From Bugulina stolonifera (Eukaryota > Bryozoa > Gymnolaemata > Cheilostomatida > Bugulidae), in contig OW285191.1 in NCBI GenBank assembly GCA_935421135.1, forward strand, positions 4,456,719-4,520,718: 64,000 bases of DNA, in the 5' to 3' direction. Numbering within the stretch: position 1 is the first letter of the stretch; every line of letters begins with the position of its first letter. Positions 38,501 to 50,959 of this stretch are shown here, in pieces. The notes below the pieces were generated by a model, which worked only from the letters and a program-made list of their open reading frames with translations, was not told the origin of the DNA and did not search any database. A program made the position numbers and the translations under genes.

Positions 38501-41500
38501 GATAGTGACATTTTCTATGGGTGCAGAAATAAGCCTCCAAACTGTCAAAGAAACGCTCAGACGACCTAAAGCACCAGTGATAGCACTTTGCTCTCAATTC
38601 ATCATCATGCCTCTTGTAAGTTGTCTTCTCTTGACAGCCATCAATGTACATCGTATATCTGAAACAAAACTGACATACCTGTCTCCAGGTTTTACCAGAG
38701 CACATCCACAGCCCATTCAAAGCCTCTTCCTTCAGGTTTTTTAGATAATTAGTAAAAGATTTTCAATAGCAATTTGATAAATATTAACTGCATTCTTCCG
38801 ATCATCCAACTTTGTCTACTTGGAAATTAGGCTCCCTCGAAGCAATACACCAACTTTATATAATTCTTTAGCTTGCTTATGGGATCATCCGGTTGGTAGG
38901 ATATAGAGGAGGAACAGCTTTGGGTTTCTTCGCCATGGGTTGTGCTCCTGGAGGAGGTCCTAGTAACATGTATGCCCATTTGCTTGGAGGTGACCTCTCC
39001 ATCAGCATAACAATGACTTTCCTCTCTACAATACTGAGTATAGGTGAGTGACATTTCTACAATACTGGGTACAGGTGAATGACCTTTCTACAGTACTGGG
39101 TACAGGGTATAGGTGAGTGGCCTTTCTACAGTGCCAAGTACAGGTGAATGACCTTTCCATAGTACTGGGTATATGTGAATGACCTTCCTATAGTACTGGG
39201 TATACTTGAATGACCTCTCGAACAGTACTGGGTATAAATAAGCGACCTTTCTGCAGTATTGGGTATAGGTAAGCAACATATCTACAGTACTGAGTATTTG
39301 AATTATAAAGATAGTAACAGAACAAAACTGTGTCTTGGACTAACTGCTAATTCACCAATAGGCAGAAGGCACAGTAAGTACATTTCTCTCAAAAGCACTG
39401 CTTAGAGTACTATGGCCAATGCATACATTACCTGATAAGTAAAAGTTTATTTTAATCTCACCCCTGTGTGCTAATGACGGGAATTAAGAAATTGTGTATT
39501 TTATGCTAAAAGAGAAGATAACTCCTGACTGAAAATGACAGACTGTGATCTCATTTATTTACAGGAATGCTACCCCTATGGCTGTACACACTAGGCACCA
39601 CTTTTCCTAGTGATGGAACAGAGGCCAAGATACCATTTGTAGTTATTGCACAGACTATTGCAGTGCTAAGTGTACCTCTGGCTATTGGAATAATTATTCA
39701 GTATAAACTACCTAAAGTTAGGGACGTACTCAAGAAGTGTCTCAAGGTTTGGCTAATGGTTAAAGCACAAACTATTTTCTGTTTCTATCATCCAAAATTT
39801 AATATCTAATTCTATTTAGATTTGTTTTGGTCAGGTTCTTGTATCTTATATATCTTGTATTGTATCATATATGTCTTGTATTGTATCATACATGTATGTA
39901 TCTTGTATTGTATCTTATGTATCTTATATTGTATCTTATGTATCTTGTATTGTATCTTATGTATCTTGTATTGTATCTTATGTATCTTGTATTGCATCTT
40001 ATGTATCTTGTATTGTATTTTATGTATCTTGTATTGTATCTTATGTATCTTGTATTGCATCTTATGTATCTTGTATTGTATCTTATGTATCTTGTATGTA
40101 TTGGGTTATAGGTATACAATAATGCAGTTAGGAGTGAATGGGTGATTCAATGGCGAGACAGGAACCTAGATGAATGTTTATAGACAAGTAACACACTATA
40201 TTTATATCTGTAGGTACTGATGGTAATTGTGGTCATCTGTCTCTTCACGTCTGGTATTATTACCAACATTTACATCTTTGATATATTCGATCCAATGGTA
40301 GTTCTCATAGGAGCCTCTCTTCCATATGGAGGGTTTATATTGGGTGGACTAGCCGCTGTAATTTTCAGGATGGAATGGAGGCTAATTAAGGTAAAGTAAA
40401 TTGTAAAATAACCTTTTCAATTACCGTATACATGTATATTTAAGTAAACCTACACCAACAGAAAACTGAAATTTGAGCATAGTAAAACCTGAAGCATGAA
40501 AAATGACGATAACAATGTTTTAATATACATGTACATGTAAGCTTTACGAAAAATCTAAAGAGGAATACTTTGTACCGATAATTACATGTATGCTTAATTA
40601 TTTATGCAATAGTAAATTATTAACATCCTATTAGGGCATAACAAGTTTATGCCTAGAAAAGAAACAAACATAAAATAAGTGTATTAATTGTCACACAGAA
40701 TGTACATGTACCAGTGACATATCACATGAAATGAGGCCATAGAGATACCTGTTATAGTATAATCACTATTATATGGTATTAATAATAAAGTGTATGTAGT
40801 ACATAGTAATTAAGGGAGCAACCGTGGCCTAGTGGTAAGGGCTCTAGACTTTCATGTGGGAGTCCCAGGTTCGATTCTCATAAGGGTCATTGGTGATGTT
40901 AGGAAGGGCATCCAACCTTATAATGCTCCTGTGCTACATCAGTAACTTTACCATTGGTGAAGTGCCTTCTCCGCTCCAAATTAGAAACAATGCAGATCTC
41001 TTTAGATCTTTGCTTTCTTACCTGGGATTAATAGTGGGAAGTAAAATTGGTAAGTTTATGTAGTACATGTTGTGACAGCGAATGCTGAGTTAAGATGTAC
41101 ATTGTATGTTTATTGTTTCAGACTATCGCCATAGAAACGGGGTTGCAGAACGCTGCCGTACCCTTCTTCATGGTACAAGCAGCATTCTCATCTCCCGAGC
41201 TGGAGCTGGCTACTGTACCTGTTGTATCCTCTATAATAATGACACCAGTTCCCCTCCTAATAGCCACTTTACTCTATACGATATACAACAAGTGCTGCAT
41301 CCAGGTATTACTTATATTATTGAAATAGATGTATGTATTTAGTGTGTCAAGTATATGGAGTTACACTGTATGTTCTTCCCCTCTAAGTAGAACAGGAAAT
41401 AGTCTTATAAACATTCCATTTTGATGCATAGGTGGTTATCATTCTATAGTACTATGTTTTCTCGGGATGATCAGACTATAAGTTGGCCTCTGAATTTCAA

Positions 41501-41859
41501 TCAATTTTTTAAAAACTGATTATTATTCTACTAGAGAGAAAACAATTCCACACCTAAACATGATTGTACTGTAGTAGTTATTTATAACAAGTCTTCCAAT
41601 AACCTTTGAGTTACCACGGACCCTACAGTTACATGTAGTTCTAATATTCTTAGGGATTGTTAAAAAACATGAACTACCTTTTTAGCAACAGGATGGAGAC
41701 GCTGTACCATGCCCCTCTCTCAATACAACATATTTAGATGATAGCCTTAGTACTGAGCAGAAGAAGGGCATAGAGGAATTGTCATCCCCTGCATTGGAAG
41801 AGTCGCTACTCACTAATGATAAACAGAAGCCCCCAGACTATCAGCTCACTGAATGCTGA
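31968..41859 (+). CDS. SLC10-family (bile acid/sodium symporter-like) transporter, 10 coding exons, 531 aa
   Basis: Multi-pass membrane protein of the sodium/bile-acid cotransporter family, closest in design to SLC10A3/A5, which have a long N-terminal ectodomain. Exons: 31968-32100, 35172-35359, 35851-35938, 37494-37672, 38496-38615, 38872-39043, 39565-39746, 40214-40390, 41122-41304, 41686-41859. All phases agree. Residues 1-20 form a signal peptide (METFLLIVVLSTLQLCSVQS); an ectodomain follows to about residue 180 with N-x-S/T sites; then come hydrophobic helices. Family signatures are GCAPGGGPSN (exon 6) and ETGLQN (exon 9), the two substrate/sodium-site regions. The C-terminal tail is acidic and cytoplasmic in type. 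SLC10A3 has no known substrate, so the substrate here is open. The ATG follows an acceptor, so a non-coding exon lies upstream. Confidence 0.9.
32527..32581. repeat. (CAGA)n microsatellite
   Basis: About 13 uninterrupted tetranucleotide copies in the first intron of the SLC10 gene. Confidence 0.95.
34790..34905. repeat. short tandem repeat, about 30 bp unit
   Basis: Three to four copies of gttacagacttgccctatg within SLC10 intron 1. Confidence 0.8.
36198..36275. repeat. inverted repeat around a 41-bp palindrome
   Basis: The core aaagtacaaataatgat is followed by a short centre and its reverse complement; looser arms (atcaaacacaa / tttgtgttttgat) extend it to about 78 bp. It looks like a small foldback element in an SLC10 intron. 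Confidence 0.75.
36627..36743. mobile_element. small foldback MITE, about 117 bp
   Basis: Inverted ends acaaaggctatccaagattt and its imperfect reverse complement (aaattttggatagcctttgt) sit in an SLC10 intron. No clear target duplication. Confidence 0.6.
36791..37205. mobile_element. possible MITE with imperfect terminal repeats
   Basis: gttctcgaaaggtgccccat at the left and the roughly reverse-complementary ggtctcggtggggctccaag at the right enclose about 415 bp. The match has mismatches and no clear target duplication. Confidence 0.4.
37983..38345. repeat. 52-bp minisatellite, seven copies, hairpin-forming unit
   Basis: Seven near-identical units beginning gacttctcattatgac(g/a)agaagctagtaaacg in the SLC10 intron before exon 5. 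Within each unit CTTCTC and GAGAAG can pair across an 8-base loop. Copies differ mainly at one g/a site. Confidence 0.95.
39030..39300 (+). repeat. about 30-bp array of the SLC10 exon 6 donor
   Basis: Exon 6 ends ACAATACTGAGTATAG|gtgagtga at 39044. The unit ctacagtactgggtacaggt recurs about nine times. Copies near 39074, 39112, 39142 and 39269 retain AG|GTRAR donors; others have lost the GT. Confidence 0.9.
39830..40112. repeat. 21-bp minisatellite
   Basis: About twelve copies of gtatcttatgtatcttgtat in SLC10 intron 7. It is open in all six frames and gives spurious Cys/Tyr/Ile-rich reading frames. Confidence 0.95.
40814..41040 (+). mobile_element. tRNA-derived SINE
   Basis: The head is tRNA-like, with an A box (TGGCCTAGTGGTAAG) and a B box (GGTTCGATTCT) at proper spacing, followed by a body containing aggaagggcatccaacc, a word common in invertebrate SINE bodies, and a gggattaatagtgggaag end. 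It lies in SLC10 intron 8. No perfect acceptor stem or CCA context supports a functional tRNA. Confidence 0.75.
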
Positions 41860-44019
41860 TCTCCGTACAGACTAGCGGCTGTAATAATCACGTCATGTGA
41901 CACAGTTGAGACGGTGATGTGGCTTGCTTTAGTTTGGAGGGTTAGTCACACAAATATGCAATTGAAGTTGTCATCCCATGTTTCATCGACAATTGCGTTG
42001 TCATGTGACTTCTAGTTCTTTATTTATCGATACACACGTATAATTAAATTTTGCACACTACAACTTTTTCTAAAGCAAACAGATATTTCTTGTGATTTTA
42101 TTGTTGAAAATTCTCCTATGTAAGCCTAACTGAAGGAACAAGTGCATCTCTACAGACTCCATACTGTACACTTTCAGAAAGCTGTTTGTTTACTCCACGT
42201 CTTATCCCAGACTGTGAGCTTAGTTTAGAAAACTGTAGCAATCTCATAGTATCCATGTGTACCATACATTGCAGTACACATAAAACATAGACTCTGGTTC
42301 TTATAGTTAAATAACTACGCCTTATATCAACTAGAATAGACACAGATATTTTATTTTCCCTTTTTACTACAAGTAAACACAAAATATATACAAATAATAA
42401 TATAAGATGTATTGTAAATAAATAACGTACATTTTAGAGACAAACGTCCAAGGGCCCCACTGCTTAGCACCATAGTACATGTACAATGTAATATATTATT
42501 ATTATAGTTAGTAAAAATAATATTTATTAAAATCATTTTATTATAAGTCTGCATGTATGTACATGTACATTAATAAATAGATATACATGTACATGTACAT
42601 GTACATGTACATGTACATGTACATGTACATGTACATGTCCATGTACAATGTATATGCAATTGGTCACAAAAATTTTTCATCTCAACAACTAAAAGTAAAA
42701 GTACATGTACTAGTAAGTGTTATACATGGTAATGAATTATGTATAACACAAAATTGAATAGACGAACTCTTTAAAACCATGGGAGTTATATTCCCTTTCT
42801 GTATAGTGACCTGAAAGAGGGGATAACTTCTAAGAATAACATAAGACAGTCAATTATTAAACAGACAGTAGGTAATGATTGCATAGAGTAAGGAATAGGG
42901 GTGCATTATAGATTGTCCTTGTTGGTATCAGATGAAGCAGGCTCAAGACTAGTACAGCCTGTACATGTAATCCTTGATCCTGATTAGCACTAATTGCAGT
43001 GCTTGGCTATAGCACTTCTTATCAAGTAGTTAGAGAGGAAGGATTAAATTTAATATAATAAATTAGAATACTTGCTAAATATTCTCAATACAAGTAGTAT
43101 TATAGTATATACATGTACATGTACATGTATATACAAATGTAATTGATTGCAATACGTATGCAGGTGTTTGTGTCATAAACTAGTAAAACTAAATAAATAT
43201 GAATACAAGTCTGTGAAGGTGGAAGTGATAGAAGTATGGAATGTGGTAGAGTTTATGTAGAGCTGTAGCATACTTCCTTACACACGCTGTAAGAGTGGAT
43301 AGTACTTCTTATCTACCTCACTGTAAACCAATAACATTCCTTTGTTAATGAGGAACGGCATTTCCATTTAATTAACTTTGTGTTCAAATTGAAATTGATG
43401 GAAGCATGTCCACTTCTGGAAATAATTCAAATCATGCCCTGAATAAACATAGATATAGCAGTTGTATGAATAGAGTAAACAATAGTGTAGTAGATATAGT
43501 ATTGTAGTGATAGCATTGAAGCCTGATGCTCAACTGGGTCAGACCTAAGTTTTTTGTTAAACTTTATAAAAAATAACATGTATTTCTAGGTTCCAAAAAT
43601 ACCCTGGGGTCGTGACTGAACATTATGACATCCAAAATTGGTCAAAGAAGACATAGTCAAAAATTCAGACACTTCCCAGCACAAGAAACATAATTTAGGG
43701 TTTTCAACTGCAAAATGAATTATGATGTAAGGTGGCGATAAAAGAAATGCTCGGATAACCGTGAGGTGTCGCTCCACCTGGATGTTTAATGTAGAAATGA
43801 CATTGCTTTGCCCATTGGGCATCATATTTATTGGATTAGTTTTTTTGCAAGAAGCCATAGATTTAGTGATAATCTGGAAGAATAGGAAACTCCGGACTTC
43901 TTGTGTACCCGCCCTTAATGGAATAACTTGGTACTTTCATGCATGTAATTCTAAAACATACAGATTGAATACAATAACTGAGAGCAGACAACTGCTTACC
44001 TTGCATACTTTATGGTCTC
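41860..44019. other. gap between the SLC10 stop and the CUB gene
   Basis: Likely 3' untranslated sequence of the SLC10 gene, then a TACATG/CATGTA microsatellite (42583-42646) and AT-rich DNA. I see no supported exon. Confidence 0.55.
42583..42646. repeat. (ACATGT)n palindromic hexamer repeat
   Basis: About ten tandem acatgt units; each dimer is self-complementary, so either strand folds on itself. Similar shorter tracts occur at 57966-57992 and 58676-58748. Confidence 0.95.
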
Positions 44020-44991
44020 TTATGGCGTATTACTCCATATGATGCACCACCCAAAATAACTTTCAATAAATTTTGTCTTAAATATAATCTTTATAGAGCT
44101 AGAAATTCCAGTAACAAAGTTTTTTGCTCTCCCACAATTCCTTGGCAGTTCCTGTCCGCTGGACCAATCTACAAACTGCCACCAATCTTAAGTATAGCTT
44201 TATGAGTAATAATTGTTAATGGGTGATAACTGTAGTGATACAACAGCATTGTGGGTATTGTAGTACACATTGTACATGTACATGTATTATAACAATTAGG
44301 AGCCACGGTGGCAATGGTTAAACACTCCCAGACAACGAATGGGGTAACTTTCTCATATTTTCTGTGTAACACTAGTGCTATTGTACAGTGCTTGAGGTGC
44401 TATATACAACATGGTATGGTGTCTGCATTTGAGGGATATTTGTGAAAATATTGCAAGCACCTGGCTATATAGCAGCTCACATGTCACTACCAGGTAATAA
44501 TAATGTAACATTATAATGCCTACCTGAAGTGAATCATAGTAGCAAGTTTCATTCTCTCCGACCTTGGGAAGGTCAATTGATACGTTTCCTGTAGGAACAG
44601 TGATAGTCCATGAGCACTCGTCTACTTTTTGAAGAACTTCATCGGCAGGAGATCTGAGTCTGCCTTTTGAACCAAAGAGTTCACCCCCACAGTCACTATC
44701 TGCAGCAGATTCTAGATGTTGATAAACTGAAGACTTTATGTTATTCCAACATGAAGAAATAACAAAGTAATGGAGTGTTATGTACAGTGTAGTCATAGGG
44801 ATATTTAAAAGCCTGGGAGTAGGTAGCTATCTAAATGGCAAAACTGGTACTATACCGACAGATCACAATATATGAACTGTAGAAGGTGCTTACATGATAT
44901 TACTCTTACCTTTAATATTCTCCACTGGTCTCCCTCTTGGTATCACCGCTCCAATGTATAGTTGGATGGTAAGCAGGTAGAGGGCATACAT
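44020..44991 (-). CDS. small secreted single-CUB-domain protein, 146 aa, complete
   Basis: Three exons on the minus strand: 44910-44991, 44524-44726, 44020-44175, all in phase, from ATG to TAA. Residues 1-16 are a signal peptide (MYALYLLTIQLYIGAV). From about residue 36 the rest is one CUB domain: DCGGELFGSKGRLRSP, then CSWTITVPTGNVSIDLP, then CYYDSLQ, and across the last intron NCGRAKNFVTGISSSI ending in FGWCIIW. The four CUB cysteines are present. CUB modules bind protein or sugar ligands outside the cell. A single CUB with nothing attached is short for this class. The last exon's acceptor was chosen because it keeps the CUB frame (gtggcag|TTTGTAG). Confidence 0.75.
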
Positions 44992-47338
44992 CTCTCAAGT
45001 GCTGAGCAGAATAGAATAGCCCTAACTGCCCTGGTAGAGAAGTAGCAGCATAGAACTTGAGGCATTCATCTCAATCTTGAAAGTGGTTAGTGTTACCATA
45101 GCAACTGGTATAACAGTATGACAGAGGTATTAGGCTGCAGTAATGTTATCATGTGTATAACATTACCCTGGGAGTGTGTACAGGAGAGAGAAGGCTCAGG
45201 GAATTATAATATGAGATTCACCATCTACTTGTAGTTTATATGAAAGTACTATATAAGCATTTCTGGTCAATTACATGTATAATAATAAAAATCATCCTAA
45301 AAGAACATTTAATGCATGTTATTTTTGAGCAAATATTATATTAAATTATTATAAAAGTTTCATAATAAATTTGATAAAATATCAAAACAAATAAAACTAG
45401 TATACATAATATATTACACATTCTCAGATATAATATAAAACTTAATGACATTATAAATGATAGTCACACTGTAACTACATGTAATTCAGATGAGCCCTTT
45501 ATAGTAGTTAGAGTCATTGTATTGTAATTGAAACAATATATTATACATGTATATGCTACATGTATTTAATGATGCAAGTTTAATCATTATTGAATATTAT
45601 CTAGTGGACTCAAAATTGTAATACATGCAGGTATATGTGATGTTATGTGGTGTGTATTTTGCTAATAACACAGTATTTAATATATAATATCCTAATGTAT
45701 GTCTTGCATATATGTACATTTCTGCAGTGCATTAATGCAACAAAACAAATAATATTCTTTATTGCTAAATGCCATCGTACTTTTATATTGCTAAATGTCA
45801 TCATACGTTTATATTGCTGTCTGTCCTATTTTAGCATTGAGGACTTTAAAGCCATATTATCTACAGGTATTTATTATCTTATAACAGAATGCATGTACTG
45901 TACATGTACATTATAACTTATCAGAAATATTGAAATGGTCACAGGTAAATTGTTATAAAGAATGCAACTGTTAAAGGCTCAGCCACATTGGAAGCTGTGA
46001 GCTTCAGCAGGCCAGCTCAGTTGTTCACTAGCGTGACTTTGTGGTGCTAGGCGGTAGGTGGTTTTGATTAATATCTAGCCAATACAGCGTACTTTCATTA
46101 ATTTCCTTATAATTGGACTCGCTGTATCTGATGCGAATTTCACTTTAAGAAGGTCCTGCGATACCTGGAGCGGGAGCTGAAAAGTCTAACATGCTGGAGT
46201 TTGTCTAGACAAACAAACGTTGCGACATTTTGCCCTAGAACGAGGAAAATAAAACGCTACCTCTGGCTTAGTTGAGTCTTTAGCAACCTACCATCTACAA
46301 TGACAGAGAGGGTGAAATTTAGAATTGTCTTTCCTTCCTTGACATCTCACAATACTGCTTGGGTCATACACCTCATGTGACACTTATGTTGAGAGCAAAT
46401 CTTGGGGTCAAAACTATTTCTGATGCTAACTTGGGTTGCAAATAGGAATGATTTGCTGCATGAGAAACAAATTTTGTTCAGATTTCCTGCTGCAAGGATG
46501 GGCATAATAGAAAGTTGTCCACCTTGAAGGTATCAATATAATGTAGGAAAGGACAACTTCTTATTATTAGCAGTATCTTATGGTCCCTACGGTTGGAGGC
46601 TTGACAACTTCATTGTAGATTTGTCTTCTCTTGTTAGAAGAGAGTTTTAAATCTGTGCACTGAAACAATATTATAACCTAGTTTTCAACTATTGCAGCAG
46701 CTAGGGTGTGTTGTTTTACCCTGAAGAGATCCAAACAACTTTCAAATTATTATATTATTTAATGCAACAATTATTTCAACCTGGTATGAACAATGTACTA
46801 CTGCTGCTACATTTATTACTTGGTTTCTGCTCATAACATAGCTTCTTATTGTTGAAGAACAGGAAATTGTTTAGTTGGTATATACTGTGTGTATGTATAT
46901 TATTCCATCCAACCAACCAGATGTGAGCCAAGTATTGTACACCATATTAAAAAATAAGGGGAAATGTTGTGATGGTACTGAAGAGGCTTATTATTCATTA
47001 AACACATTCCATAACATAGTGGATTGGTATACAATTCAAGGAACACAATCAAGATACAAAACTAAATATATATATACATGCACGTTGTATGTAAATTGTA
47101 AACCAGTAATAGTCACAACTATTTAGAACCTGGAGGCATAACTGTGGTGCTGGTAGAGCAACCCATAAAAACAGCAATTTTATGTAGGGATAACATGCAT
47201 ATAAACAATTATAGCGGGTTAGTTACAGAACAGAGAGTTGTCTACTCTCTCTAACTGTTGTGATTTGTGATATAATTATAGTCCTTCAACATAATATTGT
47301 ACATGAATAGCGAATAGCTGTTTTCATACTTGTCTTAC
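44992..47338. other. AT-rich gap on the 5' side of the CUB gene
   Basis: No exon I can support. A minus-strand stretch at about 46360-46490 has a Cys-rich open frame (words such as KICFSCSKSF) next to an acceptor and might belong to the Cys-rich gene at 47339-48972, but its phase does not fit. Confidence 0.4.
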
Positions 47339-48972
47339 GTCCACACCCATCTTGCGCACGGCGAGTACTTCCCTGTCCAATCATAACAGGCGTCACATCT
47401 AGGATTCACCTAAAAAGGAAGTGAAACTCGAGTTAATCAGTGGATAGAGGGACATGTATGTCTGGGAGCTTATAATTCCCACTGCATGGTATGAGGTAAG
47501 CGGACCAGTATTTTCGAATTTCTTTCACTGCTAAACCATTTTGGAACAATCTATGAGGTCAAGTTTCTAATACAGTAGAAACTGTAATACTACAGTGTAC
47601 GTAGATTCCCACACCCAATGAGAACACATCACTTGATAATACAGTCTACACAATGAAGACAGTATACAACACAGTATAGTGAGACAGTAAAAACAAACCC
47701 AGATTAAAAGGCATTCAGTATGACAGTGTGGAGACAACTTCACAGAGAGTTTTAGTGTAAGTGTACATAAGAAAGGTGGGGGGGGGGAACCACCACAGAA
47801 TGAGAGACTAGCTCTTGAGAGAATATGATCTACACTAGAATAAGTGGACAATGGACACTTACCTCTGATATATTCACAAAGTGTAGTTCACTGTATAGAG
47901 TATCATCTGAGGTACCAGAACACTGCTTGGTATTCTATACAAGGCCTGCAAGAGGGCATAACTCCCCAATCTCTCCAACTCTCTCAAGATCAACACTAGA
48001 AAAGACAGCAAAGATAAAAGGTAACAAAAGCGGTTACAGTGCAAGCAGTGATGTCACAGAATAATTATTGGATATCTGCTTTCTCTGGATCGAACCCAAT
48101 AAGAAACAATAAAAAATTTCATAGCATATCATTCACAGTAACGCACTCCATAGACTCCCAAGGTGCAGGTGTTTTGGTGAGAATAGAAATAATTTCCATG
48201 ACTTGTGCTAAAATTTGTATCGTATAACAAAGTATCTATACAATTCATAGCACATTTTAGCTTGGGGAGGGGTAGGGAGATGACAAGTACGCATAATTAC
48301 TGTAGTCAACAGAAGATTGCTGATATACATGTATAATAGTATAATAATAGTATAATGTGTATAGTAGAGCATGTGCACTTACATTATGGCCTGGTTCAGT
48401 CAAAACTCCTCCAAGTAAATGGGAATACAATCGGAAGTAATCCAATTAATCAGCATAGTCCATCAGTGTACAGATGAAATGGTAGAACAGTCTGCACATT
48501 GGCATTGACACTTCATCCACCTGCAACCCCGCAACAAAAGAAAATATTAACCATGGACCATGTTCATCATGCACACTAGTAATTCATACGGACTAGTAAC
48601 TCATACGGACTAGTAACATTACTAGAAATCATATTAAATTGTAAGACCTTGACGAAGGAGAGTAAACCAATGCTATAGTTAGTCTGTAGATGTTACGCAC
48701 TTCTGTAGTCACGAGAATGGAAGGGCGTAATCACTGACCGAATAGATATTGGAAGTGTATAAGAATTCGGAGAGTAACTTTTCATGGAATGAACAGGCGA
48801 TAAGACATATTGTAAATACGAGAAGGTAGCAGAGTCAGCAACAATTTACACGGAGATCACTAGTCGTTGGTTCGTCCGCTCTTACAAATGCACAGTATAA
48901 AGGATACGAAGATAAAGTATTACCTTGAAGGAAGAGGAACGAAAGGGTCAGTCCCAGTCGAGAGTCGGCCAT
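47339..48972 (-). CDS. Cys-rich secreted protein candidate, incompletely resolved
   Basis: Minus-strand pieces with good splice signals: 48924-48972 starts with ATG and encodes a signal-like MADSRLGLTLSFLFLQ; an exon ending at 47863 encodes KQCSGTSDDTLYSELHFVNI; 47339-47409 joins it in phase and encodes VNPRCDACYDWTGKYSPCAR followed by WVW. The piece ending at 47863 has a strong acceptor near 47993, but that longer form holds an in-frame TAG; a second acceptor (tatag) just before AATACC avoids it but does not match the phase of the first exon, so an exon is missing or the model is wrong. The Cys/Trp pattern suggests an extracellular domain I cannot name. Confidence 0.4.
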
Positions 48973-50959
48973 GAAGCTGTTACGTGGATCGAGAGGCTAA
49001 CCATTTTGGTATGATTAACTGCAGGCTTTGTATAAGGTAATGCACAAAACATCATATAGCAACGACTCTAGTATGATGTAATGGCTGACATTCACCCCAA
49101 TAGATTTTGTTTGCACACCAAACAAGGTAGAGTTGATAAAGCTCTGAATGTCGAGGTGACACTAGATATGTGTTGGCTATGTAACAGCAAAGAATTCCCC
49201 AAGACGGTTTTATTACGGTTAAGTGACACCTTCCAAGTATAATTCTATCAATAGTACGAGTTAGGTAACAAACTAGTGTTAAACCATCACCTGGGTAAAC
49301 CTAAATTGAGCCTCATTTTTGTGCTAAAGAAAATCACGTTATAATATTTATCGAATTTGCAGTAAAATTACAAGACGACCAGTCAAAGATGGTAAAGCAA
49401 AGATCATGAACTCAACGATAATACCCTGTCCCACCAAATACGTCTGCTGAGTTTCTGGTTGGCTGTAATAGGATCTTGTTTATATAATTATATTGTTTAT
49501 AAGGAGCCGTCTTCAATTGGTCGACGTAACACCAGCAGTAATGATGAATTTGTACATATGGTACCACAACTTCCTGTCTAATCCGAACTGTTTTTTATCG
49601 GAGTGACCGGTCTTTCCTTTCAATATCTTAGACAAGTTTGCAATGAAGGTTATTTTCATTTTTCGAATCTTGAAAGCAACATTAATTTTTTTAAATCGAA
49701 GCATGCTAGGTTGATGCGAAATGTGGCTGCGGACGAGAGGAAATTGGCATCGGCATTCACTGGCATAATACTAAATTTCTGCTTCAATCTCATTGACATG
49801 ATTTGCCCTGAAAGTACACTGTTCAACTTTGAGTATCCTTCAGGATTACTAAGGAGATACTGTAGTCTACGGCCAGTTTCTTGGTGGAGAGCCAGAAAAG
49901 ACAACTCTTCCATGAGGTGATACATTACTATCATGAGGGCACAACTCTTTATGCTAGTAACTGGCCGATTGTCAAAAACATGATTAAAATTATTGTACCA
50001 AATTTATTGTAGAAAGTATGTAATATTATTTACAATGTAATAAATGTAGGATTAATGACACAGATATACTACTTGTACTAGAAATGGAAAGAGGGAGGTG
50101 CCGGATATATACATAGATGCAACCAAATTCCCAATTGGCGAACTGTTACGGCGTGGAACTATTGTCAGTCAGTCGCACAAAATTAAAGGCAATGGTGTGA
50201 ATAAGATAGATCTCTCGAAGGGTGTCGTATCTTTAAGGTGTCGTATCTTTGAGGCGTCGTATCTTTAAGGCGACTGATTAAATTGTTGGAGTGTAGAGTC
50301 GACGTCTGCGTCGTTGATAGACATTTCTTCATGCACGTCTGAAAGATTCAACTGGTATTAAAACAGAAGATGAAAAAAATGACAAAATGAAAATTCCACC
50401 CGTCCTCTGATTTGAAAACCTTGTGCTCAAACTCTTCCAGCAACGCGGTGACCTGGCAAGGCAGATCAGAGCGGATGTTAAACAGCTGACGTGCAGCTAT
50501 TTATAGCATGATAAAGTGTACGGAACGATGCAAAGTGGGCGACTGGTCGGCTCAGTTGAAGAGCAGGTCAACTATCAATACGACACTTCAATATCCATGA
50601 GCTAGCAACCTCTCTATCTACACCGCCATTTCTGATATGCTGCAATTGAATGGCCTTATAGTTTGGTGGTACAGCACTAAGGTACATCACACAACAGATG
50701 TACAACACTAAGATTGAGGAAGAAATAACTCTTAGTAGAGCTATCATATTTAAAGTACGGGGCCCGGTGGGGGGACAAAAATGTTATGACCGAGCATTCA
50801 TCAGGGTGAAGAGTAACAGGAGGTGCGGAACTCCCGGCTCCACCATTTCAGTTTTGGATAGTTTAACAAATTATAGATATACTTGCATGCTAGGGAATAT
50901 CTAAAATGTACATTACCAGAGTGTGTATTGGATAGAGAGTAAGGAGAGGACAACTTACA
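48973..50959. other. gap with a MITE copy and unresolved sequence
   Basis: It contains the MITE copy at 49384-49631, a 19-bp triple repeat (tgtcgtatctttaaggcg) at about 50222-50275, and two overlapping open frames of about 100 codons at 49603-49934 on opposite strands with no recognisable content. Confidence 0.45.
49384..49631. mobile_element. diverged copy of the 19352-19737 MITE family
   Basis: The left end CAAAGATGGTAAAGCAAAGA and the following ataccctgtcccaccaaata match the nested element's left end; the right end resembles its right terminus (ggtctttcctttcaatatct). It is shorter (248 bp) and without a clear target duplication. Confidence 0.7.

Noticed and set aside
39812..40145. Open frames on both strands of Tyr/Ile/Lys or Cys/Leu repeats
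   Set aside because: Produced by the 21-bp minisatellite in an SLC10 intron.
40814..40886. Functional tRNA gene
   Set aside because: A and B boxes are present, but the acceptor stem does not pair and a SINE body follows.
44298..44345. Second SINE head (gagccacggtggcaatggtt)
   Set aside because: An A-box-like word only; no B box at the expected distance.
49603..49934. Opposing frames of 105 and 92 codons
   Set aside because: No recognisable content, overlaps the MITE copy end, no splice support.
50230..50520. Minus-strand TATAAATA followed by a protein-like frame (LFNIRSDLPCQVTALLEEFE)
   Set aside because: No start codon in the frame and no further exon beyond a 20-codon piece; possibly a relic promoter and exon.
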